Shown in pieces: positions 9,006-19,686 of a stretch of 64,000 bases of DNA (the stretch's first letter is position 1; the number at the start of each line of letters is the position of its first letter). The stretch covers positions 22,105-86,104 of the forward strand of contig JACQVR010000118.1 of NCBI GenBank assembly GCA_016209705.1. Reading direction: 5' to 3'. The notes below the pieces were generated by a model that saw only the letters and a list, made by a program, of their open reading frames with translations, had not been told where the DNA came from and did no database searches. The stretch is from Planctomycetota bacterium (GTDB taxonomy: Bacteria > Planctomycetota > MHYJ01 > JACPRB01). Position numbers and translations under genes: made by a program.

Positions 9006-9506
9006 ATGAAGGACTTTGACAAAGGCTGGTTCAACCTGATCCTCGTGGCGCTGATCATCGTCTCCACCGTGCTGGCGCCGTTGGTGGAACGCCTCCGCAA
9101 GCGCCGAGCGGAGATGGCCAAGGCAAAAAAGGGGGAGATAAAAGAAGAAGAGGAAGAGGAAGCGCCGCGACCTTCGGAGCCCTCGCTTCCCTTCGAGGAC
9201 CTCGTCGAAGAAGTCTTCGGCCCCTACATGGAACGGCGGCGCCGGCAATTCGAAGAACAACGGGAACCGGAGCCCGAAGCGGAAACTCCAGCGCCGACCG
9301 CCGAGGCGACCCCGCCCGCGCGCGCGCCCGAACCCGTCCATCGCCCCTTGATCCAGATCGCCGCCGTGCCGCCGCCGGCTCGGTCGCGGCCGACGATCGA
9401 AGAGCGCCTCTTCCGGAATCGCCGCCTGAGCCCGGCGGCGAAGCTCGTACTGGCCTCCGAGATCCTGGCGCCTCCGCGGGTACTGAAAAGACGGATTAGG
9501 AAATAA
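9006..9506 (+). CDS. Small membrane-anchored protein of unknown function, downstream of floA
   Basis: The 166-residue protein has one N-terminal membrane helix (WFNLILVALIIVSTVLAPLV), then a basic segment, an acidic run (KEEEEEEAPRP), a conserved-looking stretch LPFEDLVEEVFGPYMERRRR, a proline/alanine-rich linker and a C-terminal block (RLFRNRRLSPAAKLVLASEI). I do not recognise a family. Position and topology suggest a single-pass partner of FloA. The start could also be the GTG at 8976. The 3' end runs into a palindrome of the CCGCCAAA family. Confidence 0.6.
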   Translation: MKDFDKGWFNLILVALIIVSTVLAPLVERLRKRRAEMAKAKKGEIKEEEEEEAPRPSEPSLPFEDLVEEVFGPYMERRRRQFEEQREPEPEAETPAPTAEATPPARAPEPVHRPLIQIAAVPPPARSRPTIEERLFRNRRLSPAAKLVLASEILAPPRVLKRRIRK

Positions 9507-9574
9507 ACCGCCAAAACGGCCAAAGCGCCAAGAGTTTTTGGGCGACTTTTACGCGCTTTGGCGGTTTTGCGGTT
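9506..9574. repeat. Iterated-word palindrome, CCGCCAAA family
   Basis: aaccgccaaaacggccaaag is followed by gcgctttggcggttttgcgg as the inverted arm. It lies between two convergent genes and encodes the last residues (QPQNRQSA) of the MFS transporter on the minus strand. Other copies are at 13713, 31035 and 34822. Confidence 0.8.
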
Positions 9575-10961
9575 GCGCTCCCGGGCGCACCCACCCGATG
9601 ACCGAATGGACGGCCGCCTCCGCCGCCTCGCGCGAGGCGTGAAAAAGCATCCGCACCGCCCCGATGCGGGGCACGTCGCGCACTTCCCGCAGCCGGGGCA
9701 CGAAGAGCGCCAGCACCCCCGCGCGCATGAGAAAGGAGAGGCCCAGGAGGAACCAGAACGGATACGGAATCGAGACGGGCCCGATCCGGTCCGGGGCGAA
9801 TCCGATCATGACCGCTCCCGCCAGCCCGCCCAGAAGGACGCCTCCGTTGGTCATCACGTTCAGGTAGGCTGTGCACCGCGCCCGCCGCCCCGGCGGAATG
9901 GCGTCCAGCACGAAATTCCCGGCGCACAGATTGAACCCCGCCCATGAGAGGCCGGAGAAAATCTGCGCCAGGCACGCCCACGCGACGGTGGTCGACACCA
10001 TCCACAAGACGGGAATGAGCGTGATCCCGATCGACGTCACGACGATCACCTGTCGCGTGCCGAACCGATCCGCCACGCGACCCCAGAAGGGGTAGGCCAC
10101 GATCTGGGCCAGCGTCACCGCGACCGCCACCGCGGTAAACTCGCCGTAAGTGTAGCCCAAGGAGCGCAGGAGATAGACGTTGAAGAGCGAGCCGACGAAA
10201 TGGGCGGCGGCGTTCATGCATCCCACGAAGAGCATGAACCGGAGGAAATTGGAAGCCGGGGCCTGCCGAATGAATCCGCGCAGCGAGAATTCCCGCCGCG
10301 GGTCGGGCGCATAGGCGGGCTCCCACGTGCGGGAGAGATACCAGGTCGAAAGTCCCCGGGCCAGGAGCGCTCCCGCAAAAATGACCGCGAATCCCGCGCC
10401 TTCGCGGCCCGCTCTGCCGCAGGCCGACAAGCACAAGCCACCCGCTCCGACCGCCAGAAGCTGCGTGAAGAGCGCCGTGGCGCTCCGCCGCGAAAAATAG
10501 CGCCCGCGGATTTCGGAAGGCACGAGGTCGCCCATCAAGCTCATCCACGCCGGAATGGTCAGATGGAGAAAGGCGAAATAGAGGATGAAGCCGGAGAAAA
10601 GCAGGACGCTTCCCCATGGGCGCGGAGTCCAGAGCGACGCGATCATGGGAACCCAGGTGAGCGCTTGAAGCGCCGCGCCGCCCACGATCAGCGGTTTGCG
10701 GGACCGCGTGTGATCGATGATCCCCGGAGTGACGAGTTGGACGCACGTCCCGAGAAAGATGGGCAACGTGGCGAGCAGCCCGATGAGAGCGTCCGACATC
10801 CCGAGATACACGGCGCAGGCCGCGACGTAGGTCTCTCCCAGTCCGATTCCGACGGCATACGAGGCGCCGTCCCGGATGGAATAGACCAGACTGCGGCGCG
10901 CGGTTTCCCCCGTCTCTCGTCGGGTCGGCGCCGGAGCGTTCTCCAGCTCGGCGGTAATCAC
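9549..10961 (-). CDS. MFS transporter
   Basis: The 470-residue protein has about twelve hydrophobic segments. Near the N-terminus it reads SLVYSIRDGASYAVGIGLGE. The loop 2-3 type motif is degenerate (DHTRSRKPLIVGG), and a second loop signature, WGRVADRFGTRQVI, lies between helices 8 and 9. Such proteins move small solutes with an ion gradient, and the substrate is not inferable. The last dozen codons are supplied by an intergenic palindrome, so the native C-terminus may have been replaced. It is monocistronic and convergent with the FloA group. Confidence 0.8.
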   Translation of the reverse strand: MITAELENAPAPTRRETGETARRSLVYSIRDGASYAVGIGLGETYVAACAVYLGMSDALIGLLATLPIFLGTCVQLVTPGIIDHTRSRKPLIVGGAALQALTWVPMIASLWTPRPWGSVLLFSGFILYFAFLHLTIPAWMSLMGDLVPSEIRGRYFSRRSATALFTQLLAVGAGGLCLSACGRAGREGAGFAVIFAGALLARGLSTWYLSRTWEPAYAPDPRREFSLRGFIRQAPASNFLRFMLFVGCMNAAAHFVGSLFNVYLLRSLGYTYGEFTAVAVAVTLAQIVAYPFWGRVADRFGTRQVIVVTSIGITLIPVLWMVSTTVAWACLAQIFSGLSWAGFNLCAGNFVLDAIPPGRRARCTAYLNVMTNGGVLLGGLAGAVMIGFAPDRIGPVSIPYPFWFLLGLSFLMRAGVLALFVPRLREVRDVPRIGAVRMLFHASREAAEAAVHSVIGWVRPGAQPQNRQSA

Positions 10962-11028
10962 GGGTTACGACCTCGGCGATCCGCGCCCGGGGACCCTTCC
11001 AGGTCCCCGGGCCGGAGCCTTGACAAAC

Positions 11029-11499
11029 TTAATCGTCCTCCTCTTCCTCCCCGCCGTGCGGGAACGTGCCGGACTTCTCGCAGGTCTTCTTCACCTCACC
11101 GTCGCAGTCCTTATGCTTCACGTCCTTCTGGGTCCGGCCGGACGCGCCGCACTCATCGCATTTGAAAATGACCAGCGCGACCACTTCGGATTCCTTGCAG
11201 CAACCGGGCGCCGCGCCGCAGTCCTTGGAATGGTACTTCGGCGTCCCGTGCGCCTTGGGGCAGGAGAAGCATTTCCGGACGCAGACGTCGGCCTTCTCCG
11301 TCTTGCCCTTGCACGCCTTGCAGGCGCCCTTATCAACGTCGTCCTTGCCGCACACTTTCTTGCAGCTGGCGCAATAGTCGCGTTGTTCCACCTTCGAAAG
11401 GGGACAATCCTGATCTCCGGCGCCCATGCCCTTGTCCTGGGAAAAGGCGACCATCGATCCCAACCCCACCAGCATGACCACGGATACGAGCCTCTTCAT
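11029..11499 (-). CDS. Cysteine-rich exported protein, function unknown
   Basis: A signal peptide (MKRLVSVVMLVGLGSMVAFS) precedes a mature part of about 135 residues containing 16 cysteines, many in CxxC or CxC-like pairs (YCASCKKVC, ACKACKGK, KCFSCPK, KCDEC). An acidic tail (GGEEEEDD) closes it. The spacing suggests metal or Fe-S binding, or an extensively disulfide-bonded secreted protein. I do not recognise the family. The ribosome site AGGAG is eight bases upstream of the ATG. It is co-directional with a tiny proline-rich ORF upstream, with a GC hairpin between them. Confidence 0.7.
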   Translation of the reverse strand: MKRLVSVVMLVGLGSMVAFSQDKGMGAGDQDCPLSKVEQRDYCASCKKVCGKDDVDKGACKACKGKTEKADVCVRKCFSCPKAHGTPKYHSKDCGAAPGCCKESEVVALVIFKCDECGASGRTQKDVKHKDCDGEVKKTCEKSGTFPHGGEEEEDD

Positions 11500-11523
11500 C
11501 TTGTTCTCCTCTGATCATGAAAT

Positions 11524-11550
11524 CCGGGGGAGCCGAAATGGCCCCCCCGG
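11524..11550. terminator. GC-rich hairpin between two small genes
   Basis: ccgggggagcc and ggcccccccgg pair with one mismatch around a five-base loop. It lies after the 45-codon proline-rich gene on the minus strand and just upstream of the cysteine-rich gene. There is no clear T-run, so attenuation or RNA stability is as likely as termination. Confidence 0.4.
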
Positions 11551-11562
11551 AAGCCAAAGTTG

Positions 11563-11700
11563 CTACTTCGACGGTCCCGGCTTCCCACCGCCCATCGGCG
11601 GTTTCTGCGGAGCGGGTTGCGAGGGCTTCGTCGGGCCGGCGGTCGGCTTGGGCTTGCCCGGGGCCGGCTGGCCCGGTTTCGGCACGTTCGGATCGACCAT
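11563..11700 (-). CDS. 45-residue proline/lysine-rich small protein
   Basis: An ATG at 11700 with a strong ribosome site (GGAGGAAGG, three bases away) opens a 45-codon frame ending in TAG. The product is almost entirely Pro, Gly, Lys, Ala and Thr (KPGQPAPGKPKPTAGPTKPS) and should be unstructured and basic. Similar tiny low-complexity proteins occur in planctomycetes, but I cannot assign a role. The excellent ribosome site and the co-directional exported gene downstream argue that it is translated. Confidence 0.5.
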   Translation of the reverse strand: MVDPNVPKPGQPAPGKPKPTAGPTKPSQPAPQKPPMGGGKPGPSK

Positions 11701-11990
11701 GGACCTTCCTCCAAATAGAGTCCGGAAGTCGCGAGATCGGACGGGACCTCCCCGCCCGCGCGACGGGTCAGCTCCGCATGGACGCGAAGCGCGACCTGTC
11801 GTGCGATGGGGTTGCAGAAAGGAGTGGCCTACCAGGGCAGGAACATTTCGAAGTAGTGGCCGAACGTACGCTGACTCGCGCAGTGCCAGCTGATGCTCAG
11901 ACGGCGGACCGCCTCCCGATGAAGCGTCCGGCCATATAGGGTCAGCGACACTCGCAGTGACGCTGGATCTGTCACGGTCGTCTATACCTC

Positions 11991-12047
11991 GCTTGCGGAT
12001 TCAGAACCCGCAAGCCGTCGGTTCCGGTCGGACTCTGGGCCGACCGG
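11991..12047. terminator. Two tandem hairpins after leuB (candidate operon end)
   Basis: gcttgcgg/ccgcaagc (11991-12015) and ccggtcgg/ccgaccgg (12024-12047) are two perfect 8-bp stems about 40-95 bases past the leuB stop on the minus strand. The region 11703-12085 otherwise holds no convincing gene. No T-run follows, so the function as a terminator of the ilv-leu operon is inferred. Confidence 0.45.
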
Positions 12048-12085
12048 CGGGCATTCTATACCCGTGTGCCGGAGAATTGCAAGGA

Positions 12086-13137
<1,052 letters not shown>

Positions 13138-13150
<13 letters not shown>

Positions 13151-13674
13151 GCGCGCCTCTCGTATTCGGTGATCCGTTCCGATTGCGCCAGGAGGAATCC
13201 CATCTCGTCCACTCCGTTCAGGAGACAGTATCTCGCGAACGGATCGAGGGCAAAGGCGGCGGCCGGTCCGCCGCGGATCTCGATGCGCAAGGATTCCAGA
13301 TCGATGGATACGTCCATCCCCTCGCGCAGCAGGCGATGGAATTCGGGTTCCACAACGACGGGCACCAGTCCGTTCTTGAGCGCGTTGGCGCGAAAGATGT
13401 CGGCGATCTTCGGGCTGACGACGGCGCGGAAGCCGGCGTCGAGAAGCGCCCAGACGGCGTGCTCGCGAGAGGAGCCGCACCCGAAATTGGCGCCCGCCAC
13501 CAGCACCTGGCCGTCCTCGGCCGGCGGGCGCGCCGCCCAGTCCGCGAACAGATGCCGGCCCAATCCTTCGCGCGTGGTCCCTTTAAGAAAACGCGCAGGG
13601 ATGATCTGATCCGTGTCGACGTTGTCCGCCGCCAGCACGACGCACCGCGATCGGATGAGGCGAATCGGTTGCAT
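13138..13674 (-). CDS. leuD: 3-isopropylmalate dehydratase small subunit
   Basis: The 178-residue protein shows the LeuD swivel-domain signatures [33 protein letters not shown] and [17 protein letters not shown], and it has the normal bacterial length. With LeuC it isomerises 2-isopropylmalate to 3-isopropylmalate. It is co-transcribed with leuC upstream (the spacer is filled with a CCGCCAAA-family palindrome) and overlaps the leuB start. Confidence 0.95.
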
Positions 13675-13712
13675 GGTTCATCCATTTAAAATAGTCGCTC
13701 AATTCTTGTGGG

Positions 13713-13783
13713 AACCGCCAAAAAGCAGATACGCCGCCGGATGCCTTTCTGGTCCTTTTGGCGATTTGGCGCTTTTGCGGTTC
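13713..13783. repeat. Iterated-word palindrome, CCGCCAAA family, between leuC and leuD
   Basis: aaccgccaaaaagcagatac at the left is answered by ttggcgatttggcgcttttg and cggtt at the right. It is the only sequence of note in the leuC-leuD spacer and lies inside a presumed operon. Confidence 0.75.
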
Positions 13784-13791
13784 ATACTCAG

Positions 13792-15135
13792 TTAAAGCAT
13801 CTCACGGACGTCCGTGATCGCACCCGTGACGGCCGCGGCCGCGGCCGTCAGCGGGCTGGCCAGGAACGTGCGTCCGCCCGCGCCCTGCCGCCCCTCGAAG
13901 TTGCGGTTGCTCGTGCTGACCGCGACCTGCCCCGGCTGAAGCTGATCGCCGTTCATGGCGATGCACATGGAGCATCCCGGCTCCCGCCACTCGGCGCCCG
14001 CTTCGAGGAAGACGCGATCCAAGCCTTCCGCCTCCGCTTGCCTCTTGACCGCCCGCGAGCCCGGCACCACCAGCGCGCGAATCTTCGGCGCGACCTTCCG
14101 TCCCTTGAAGACGCGGGCGGCCTGCCGCAGATCGGACAATCGCGAGTTCGTGCAGCTCCCGATGAAGACGACGTCCACCGGATGGCCCAGCAGTTTCTGC
14201 CCCGAACGCAGCCCCATGTACCGCAACGCTCGTCCGTCCTCATGGGGAACTTCCCCGCCAATGGGAATGGCCATCGCCGGATTCGTGCCGTACGTGATCA
14301 TGGGCTCCAGCGCCGACGCGTCCCACGAAATCTCGCGATCATGACGGGCGTCCTCATCGCTTCTGAGCGAGCGCCACGACTCGCGCACCGGGACGGACCG
14401 GGCGGCCAGGTACTCGAACGTCGCTTCATCCGGCGCGACCAGACCGGCGCGCGCTCCGGCCTCGATCGACATGTTGCACACCGTCATTCGCTCCTCCATC
14501 GAGAGCGCGCGGACGGCGGGTCCCAGATATTCGATGACGTGGCCCGTGCCCCCGTCCACGCCGATCTTCGCGATGATCGCCAGGATCAAGTCCTTCGCGG
14601 TGACGCCGGGACCCAAGCGACCGTCCACCCGGATCGCCAGCGTCTTGGGCTTCCGTTGAAGCAGGCACTGCGTCGCCAGGACGTGCCCGACCTCGCTGGT
14701 TCCGATGCCGAACGCCAGCGCGCCGAACGCGCCGTGCGTCGACGTGTGGCTGTCACCGCAGACGATCGTCATGCCGGGCCGCGTCCGCCCCAGCTCGGGG
14801 CCGATTACGTGCACGATGCCCCGCCGGTCGCTGTCCATGCCGTGAAGCTCGATCCCGAACTCGCGGCAATTCTCCTCGAGTCGCCGCACCTGAGCGGCGG
14901 CTTGCGGATCGGCGATCGGCCCGCGCACCGTCGGCGTCGAATGGTCCATTGTCGCCACCGTCCGCTCCGGCCGGCGAACCTTCAGCCCGCGCGCGCGCAG
15001 CTCCGCGAACGCTTGAGGCGAGGTCACTTCATGAATCAGGTGCAGATCAACAAAGAGCACCGCCGGCGTGTCAGCCGTCTCCGGCCGCACCACGTGCGCG
15101 TCCCAGATCTTCTCGAACAGAGTGCGTGGAGTCAT
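13792..15135 (-). CDS. leuC: 3-isopropylmalate dehydratase large subunit
   Basis: The 447-residue protein is an aconitase-superfamily member with the three 4Fe-4S cysteine sites: [34 protein letters not shown] and [25 protein letters not shown] is a typical LeuC N-terminus, with a ribosome site on the minus strand just upstream. Together with LeuD it performs the second step of leucine synthesis. The leuC-type short form can also act on citramalate in isoleucine synthesis, which fits cimA two genes upstream. Confidence 0.95.
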   Translation of the reverse strand: MTPRTLFEKIWDAHVVRPETADTPAVLFVDLHLIHEVTSPQAFAELRARGLKVRRPERTVATMDHSTPTVRGPIADPQAAAQVRRLEENCREFGIELHGMDSDRRGIVHVIGPELGRTRPGMTIVCGDSHTSTHGAFGALAFGIGTSEVGHVLATQCLLQRKPKTLAIRVDGRLGPGVTAKDLILAIIAKIGVDGGTGHVIEYLGPAVRALSMEERMTVCNMSIEAGARAGLVAPDEATFEYLAARSVPVRESWRSLRSDEDARHDREISWDASALEPMITYGTNPAMAIPIGGEVPHEDGRALRYMGLRSGQKLLGHPVDVVFIGSCTNSRLSDLRQAARVFKGRKVAPKIRALVVPGSRAVKRQAEAEGLDRVFLEAGAEWREPGCSMCIAMNGDQLQPGQVAVSTSNRNFEGRQGAGGRTFLASPLTAAAAAVTGAITDVREML

Positions 15136-15177
15136 TCGGCTCGCCTCGACATGAAAACGATCCTCCTATCAAAGGCC

Positions 15178-16140
15178 TTACGCCACTGCACCCACGAATC
15201 CCGTCTCCAGGCGCGGCGTCACGCGATCGAGCCATCCCCACCGATCCTGCGTCTCGCCCGTGAACAGACCGAAAAAAGCGCGCTGCAACGCCGCGGTCAC
15301 CGGGCCGCGACGGCCATCCCCTACGGTCAAGCCATCCACGGAACGGACCGGCACGATTTCCGCCGCCGTGCCTGTCAGGAAAATCTCGTCCGCCAGATAG
15401 AGCGACTCCCGCGGCAAAGCCTGCTCGCGCACGTGATGTCCAAGATGGCGGGCGAGCGCGATCACGGTATCGCGGGTGAGGCCGAGCAAAATAGAAGACG
15501 TGACCGGCGGCGTGTAGAGCACCCCCTCGCGTAATAGAAAAAGATTTTCACCGGAACCTTCGCTGATATGCCCGCGGTCATCCAATGCGATGCCTTCCAC
15601 ATATCCGTGACGCTTCGCCTCCATCGCCACGAGCTGCGAGGACAGATAATTCCCGCCCGCCTTGGCGAGCGCGGGCATCGTGTTCGGGGCAAGACGCATC
15701 CACGACGAGACACCCACGTCCACGCCGCGCTCCAGAGATTCGGCGCCAAGATAGGACCCCCACTCCACCGCGGCGACGGCAACCTCGACGGAAGCGTCGT
15801 TCCCCGCGACCAAGCCCAACGTCCCGTAGCCGCGATAGGCGACGGGCCGGATATAGGCGTCGGACAGTCCGTTGACGCGCAGCACGTCCCGACACATTTC
15901 CGCCAACACGTCGATTGCATACGGAATCTCCATCCGGTAGATCCGCGCCGAGTCATACAGGCGGCGCAGATGGTCCCGCAAGCGGAAGACGGCCGTGCCC
16001 TCCGGCGTCCTGTACGCACGGATGCCTTCGAAGACCGACGACCCGTAGTGCAGGCCGTGGGCCAGCACGTGCACCGTGGCTTTCTCCCACGGCACGAAGT
16101 CGCCGTTATGCCAAATCAACTGAGACGGTTTGATGGGCAT
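15178..16140 (-). CDS. ilvE: Branched-chain amino acid aminotransferase
   Basis: The 320-residue fold-type IV PLP enzyme has Lys160 in [13 protein letters not shown] as the cofactor lysine, at the same position as in the E. coli enzyme. Further IlvE motifs are [33 protein letters not shown] [20 protein letters not shown] and [10 protein letters not shown]. It catalyses the last transamination of Val, Leu and Ile synthesis. GAGGAGG lies two to three bases before the ATG. The start overlaps the end of cimA by 25 bases, so the two genes are translationally linked. Confidence 0.95.
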   Translation of the reverse strand: MPIKPSQLIWHNGDFVPWEKATVHVLAHGLHYGSSVFEGIRAYRTPEGTAVFRLRDHLRRLYDSARIYRMEIPYAIDVLAEMCRDVLRVNGLSDAYIRPVAYRGYGTLGLVAGNDASVEVAVAAVEWGSYLGAESLERGVDVGVSSWMRLAPNTMPALAKAGGNYLSSQLVAMEAKRHGYVEGIALDDRGHISEGSGENLFLLREGVLYTPPVTSSILLGLTRDTVIALARHLGHHVREQALPRESLYLADEIFLTGTAAEIVPVRSVDGLTVGDGRRGPVTAALQRAFFGLFTGETQDRWGWLDRVTPRLETGFVGAVA

Positions 16141-17711
16141 GACCTCCTCGCTTCCTTCGTACCTTCGATTTCGGACTGGGATCGGGACAGGAACAACTCC
16201 AAGCTGTCCGCCAGCGCCTGGCAGCTCGCCTCAATGATGTTCGCCGAGCAGCCGACCGTGCTCCAACGCTCCGCGCCGCAGGCCGCTTCGACAAGCACCC
16301 GCGTCGTGGCGCCCGTGGCCGCGTCGGAATCGAGGATGCGCACCTTGTAGTCCGCCAGACGCACGCCGGCGAGCCGCGGGAAGCTCGGCAGGAGCGCTTT
16401 GCGAAGCGCTCGATCGAGTGCCTGGACCGGTCCGTTTCCCTCGGCGGCCGTATGCGCCGACTCGCCCTGGACACGCAGCTTCACCGTCGCCTCCGCCGCG
16501 ATCGCATCGCCTTGGCGAAGATCCGACCGCACCCTCACGTGAAGGACCTCGAACGGCGGGACATACGCGGGATCACTCCGGCGCACCAGAAGCTCGAACG
16601 ACCCCTCGGCGCCCTCGAATTGATAACCTTGGCTCTCCAGCTCCTTGACCCGAGCGAGCACCAGCGCGTCCCGGCCCGCCAGGGAAATTCCGAGCTGACC
16701 CGACCGCGCCCGCACGTTGCTGCGACCCGAAAGCTCGGAGACGACGATATGGCGCCGGTTGCCCACCGTCTCCGGAGGGACATGCTCGTAACTCGCCGTC
16801 ACCTTCTCCACGGCCGCCGCATGCAACCCTCCCTTGTGGGCGAATGCCGATGCACCCACATATGGCGCATGAAAATCGGGACTCAGATTCGCGATCTCGC
16901 TGACCGCCCTGGAGAGCTCCGTCAACCGGCCTAGATGCTCCGCCGGCACGCATCGCAAACCCATCTTGAGCTGAAGCGTGGGCGCCAGCGAGACCAGATT
17001 GGCATTGCCGCACCGTTCGCCGTACCCATTGATGGTTCCTTGGACGAGTCGCGCTCCGGCTTCCACGGCCGCGAGCGAATTGGCCACGGCCAGCTCGCCG
17101 TCGTTGTGGGCATGAATGCCCAATCTCGGCGCCACCGGAATCACGGCGCGCACGACGGAATGGATCCAGGACGGCAGGCTCCCACCGTTGGTATCGCACA
17201 ACGTGATCCAGTCGGCGCCGGCTTCGGCCGCTGATCGAATCGTTTGAAGCGCGTAATTCGGATCCTCGAGATAGCCGTCAAAGAAATGCTCCGCGTCGTA
17301 GATCACCTCTTTGCCGCGCGCCTTCATCAGGCGAACGCTGTCGGCGATCATTTCGAGGTTCTCGTCGAGCGTCGTCTCGAGGACGTGGGCGACGTGGAAG
17401 GAAGAAGACTTTCCCACCAGCGCGACGGCCGGTGTCTCGGCCGCCAGCAAGGCGCGCAGGTTGGAGTCCTCTTCGGGTCGCGCGCCGGCCCGACGCGTGC
17501 TTCCGAACGCGACCGCCCGGGCCCGGCGGAGTCGAACCCGCCGGAAAAACTCGGCGTCCTTCGGATTCGACCCGGGCCAGCCGCCTTCGATGTAAGCGAC
17601 GCCGAATTCGTCGAGGAGGCGGGCGATCTTGAGCTTGTCTTCGAGGGATAAGCTCAATCCCACGCGCTGGGTTCCGTCGCGCAATGTCGTGTCGTACAGA
17701 TAAAGTTCCAT
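16116..17711 (-). CDS. cimA: (R)-citramalate synthase
   Basis: The 531-residue protein begins [20 protein letters not shown] and shows the HMGL-like TIM barrel with metal ligands in DTTLRDG and [26 protein letters not shown]-type [12 protein letters not shown] and a C-terminal LeuA-like regulatory dimer domain identify the citramalate synthase class, not LeuA. It condenses pyruvate and acetyl-CoA, giving a threonine-independent route to 2-oxobutyrate and isoleucine. It starts one base after the leuA stop. Having both leuA and cimA in one operon lets LeuBCD serve both pathways. Confidence 0.92.
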   Translation of the reverse strand: MELYLYDTTLRDGTQRVGLSLSLEDKLKIARLLDEFGVAYIEGGWPGSNPKDAEFFRRVRLRRARAVAFGSTRRAGARPEEDSNLRALLAAETPAVALVGKSSSFHVAHVLETTLDENLEMIADSVRLMKARGKEVIYDAEHFFDGYLEDPNYALQTIRSAAEAGADWITLCDTNGGSLPSWIHSVVRAVIPVAPRLGIHAHNDGELAVANSLAAVEAGARLVQGTINGYGERCGNANLVSLAPTLQLKMGLRCVPAEHLGRLTELSRAVSEIANLSPDFHAPYVGASAFAHKGGLHAAAVEKVTASYEHVPPETVGNRRHIVVSELSGRSNVRARSGQLGISLAGRDALVLARVKELESQGYQFEGAEGSFELLVRRSDPAYVPPFEVLHVRVRSDLRQGDAIAAEATVKLRVQGESAHTAAEGNGPVQALDRALRKALLPSFPRLAGVRLADYKVRILDSDAATGATTRVLVEAACGAERWSTVGCSANIIEASCQALADSLELFLSRSQSEIEGTKEARRSCPSNRLS

Positions 17712-17712
17712 G

Positions 17713-19257
17713 TCACGCTCTCTTCGCTCCAGCCGCCTCGACCATCTCCGATTCCGCCACGGCGATCCGGTTGATCGCGTGGAGAAACGCCCGGGCGCTG
17801 GCTTCAACGATGTCGGTGCTGGCGGCGCGTCCGCGGACCAGCCGGCCTCGATGCTCCACGTCCACGCCGACCTCGCCCTGGGCATCCTTCCCGACCGTGA
17901 CGCTGCGGACGTGGTAGTCCCGCAGGCGCACGGCGATGCCCGTAATTCGTTCGATCGATTTAAACACGGCGTCGATGGGCCCGTCTCCGCACGCCGCTTC
18001 CTGAAACGTCGTCCCGTCGGCGCGCCGCAGGCACACCGCGGCCGTGGGCAATGTCCCCGTACCCGCGCTCGTATGGAAAGCAACGATCTCCCACAGCGCC
18101 GGAGCATCTTGGACCCGCCCTTCGATCAACGCTTCGAGGTCGGCGTCGTAGACTTCTTTCTTCTTGTCCGCGAGCTTCTTGAAGTCTTCGAAGACGTTCT
18201 GGAGCTGGGCATCGTTCAGGTGATAGCCCATCTCCGCGATGCGAGCCCGAAGCGCGTGGCGGCCGCTGTGCTTGCCCAGGACAAGCTGAGTATGGGTGAA
18301 CCCCACGTCATCGGGACGCATGATCTCGTACGTCGAGTGATGCATGATCATCCCGTGCTGGTGGATGCCCGCTTCGTGTGCGAACGCGTTCTGTCCCACG
18401 ATCGCCTTGTTGCGCTGCACCTGAAGGCCCGTGACGGACGAGACCAAGCGGCTCGTCGGGTAGAGCCGCGGCGCCTTGATTCCCGTCTGAAGATGGAAGA
18501 AATCGTGGCGAGTCTTCACCGCCATCACTACTTCCTCCAGCGAGCAATTGCCGGCGCGTTCGCCGATGCCGTTGATGGTGCACTCGACCTGACGCGCACC
18601 TTCCTTGAGTGCGGCCAAACTGTTGGCGACGGCCAGCCCCAAATCGTTATGGCAATGGACGCTGATCACGGCGCGGTCGATCCCGCGCACATGCCGCTTG
18701 AGATGGCGGATGAGCGCGCCGAACTGCTCGGGCACCGCGTAGCCGACGGTATCCGGGATGTTGACCGTGGTCGCGCCCGCGTCGATGACCTTCTCCACGA
18801 CTTCCGCCAGGAAGTCCGGCTCCGTACGCGCGGCGTCCTCCGGAGAAAACTCCACGTCGTCGCAGTATCCGCGCGCGCGCTTCACGCTCTCGACGGCCCG
18901 GCGGACGATCTCCTCCTTGGCCATCTTGAGCTTGTGCTCCCGATGGATGGCGCTCGTGGCCAGGAACACGTGGATTCGCCGGCGGGCCGCGTCGCGCAGC
19001 GCTTCCCAGGCGCGATCGATGTCTTCCGCGTTGCACCGGGCCAGGCCCGCGATCGTCGGACCTTCGACCCGTTGCGCGATCGCCCGCACCGCTTCGAAGT
19101 CACCGGGCGACGCGATCGGGAATCCTGCCTCGATCACGTCCACGCCGAGCTCCGCCAGCGCGCGGGCGACCTCCAGCTTCTCCGCCAAGTTCATGCTGGC
19201 ACCGGGCGACTGTTCTCCGTCTCGCAACGTCGTGTCGAAGATGATCACGCGTTCCAT
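17713..19257 (-). CDS. leuA: 2-isopropylmalate synthase
   Basis: The 514-residue protein starts VIIFDTTLRDGEQSPGASMN and contains [49 protein letters not shown] and FAHEAGIHQHGM, all typical of LeuA1. The C-terminal leucine-binding LeuA dimer domain is complete (about 130 residues). It commits 2-oxoisovalerate to leucine and is normally feedback-inhibited by leucine. The spacer to ilvN upstream is filled by ATCTCC-type tandem repeats. Confidence 0.95.
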   Translation of the reverse strand: MERVIIFDTTLRDGEQSPGASMNLAEKLEVARALAELGVDVIEAGFPIASPGDFEAVRAIAQRVEGPTIAGLARCNAEDIDRAWEALRDAARRRIHVFLATSAIHREHKLKMAKEEIVRRAVESVKRARGYCDDVEFSPEDAARTEPDFLAEVVEKVIDAGATTVNIPDTVGYAVPEQFGALIRHLKRHVRGIDRAVISVHCHNDLGLAVANSLAALKEGARQVECTINGIGERAGNCSLEEVVMAVKTRHDFFHLQTGIKAPRLYPTSRLVSSVTGLQVQRNKAIVGQNAFAHEAGIHQHGMIMHHSTYEIMRPDDVGFTHTQLVLGKHSGRHALRARIAEMGYHLNDAQLQNVFEDFKKLADKKKEVYDADLEALIEGRVQDAPALWEIVAFHTSAGTGTLPTAAVCLRRADGTTFQEAACGDGPIDAVFKSIERITGIAVRLRDYHVRSVTVGKDAQGEVGVDVEHRGRLVRGRAASTDIVEASARAFLHAINRIAVAESEMVEAAGAKRA

Positions 19258-19319
19258 GGCGCCCTCCTTTTTGGGAGATGTGGGGATGCGAGGTGATCGG
19301 AAAATCCATTCTTCAAGAT

Positions 19320-19480
19320 TCCCATCTCCACATCTCCCCGCATCTCCATATCTCCCTTATTTCGACATCTCCACATCTCCCCGCATCTCCATATCTCCCT
19401 TATTTCGACATCTCCCACATCTCCCCGCATCTCCATATCTCCCCTATTTCGACATCTCCCTCATCTCCTGAATCTCCACC
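19320..19480. repeat. Three-copy 43-44 bp tandem repeat of ATCTCC words overlapping the ilvN stop
   Basis: The unit catctccccgcatctccata, followed by tctcccttatttcgacatct, recurs with starts near 19331, 19374 and 19418. The third copy contains the last codons and stop of ilvN. On the minus strand each unit reads ATGTCGAAATA(A/G), then GGGAGATATGGAGATG. It looks like tandem duplication of the ilvN 3' end together with a GGAGAT-rich spacer. Confidence 0.85.
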
Positions 19481-19686
19481 ACATCAAAAAGTTTGGCCAT
19501 ATGCCGCACTAGAACATCCGCGGGTCGATCACTTTGGACCGTCATCACCACGTCCATCACCCGCTCGTCCCCGGACGGCCGGGCTTCCACGCGAATGACC
19601 TCGTATCCGCGACGGCCTACAAGTCCCAGCACACGCACCAGCGCGCCTTCCGCTCGCTTCAGTTGAAGTTGAATCGCGAACGTCAT
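19444..19686 (-). CDS. ilvN: Acetolactate synthase small (regulatory) subunit, short form
   Basis: The 80-residue product is a single ACT domain (MTFAIQLQLKRAEGALVRVL, GLVGRRGYEVIRVEA, VMTVQSDRPADVLVRHMAKL). This is the minimal IlvM-like regulatory subunit and lacks the C-terminal domain of IlvH. ATGA overlap with ilvB couples the two. It binds IlvB and sets valine or leucine sensitivity. The last codons and TAG lie inside the tandem repeat described separately, so the exact C-terminus may be a repeat-generated replacement. Confidence 0.85.
   Translation of the reverse strand: MTFAIQLQLKRAEGALVRVLGLVGRRGYEVIRVEARPSGDERVMDVVMTVQSDRPADVLVRHMAKLFDVVEIQEMREMSK

Noticed and set aside
11991..12047. 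tRNA-like pair of hairpins
   Set aside because: The loops are eight to nine bases and no acceptor or T-arm pairing exists, so a tRNA does not fit.
19320..19480. CRISPR array
   Set aside because: The units are adjacent without unique spacers of constant length, and the unit itself is made of ATCTCC words and coding sequence.
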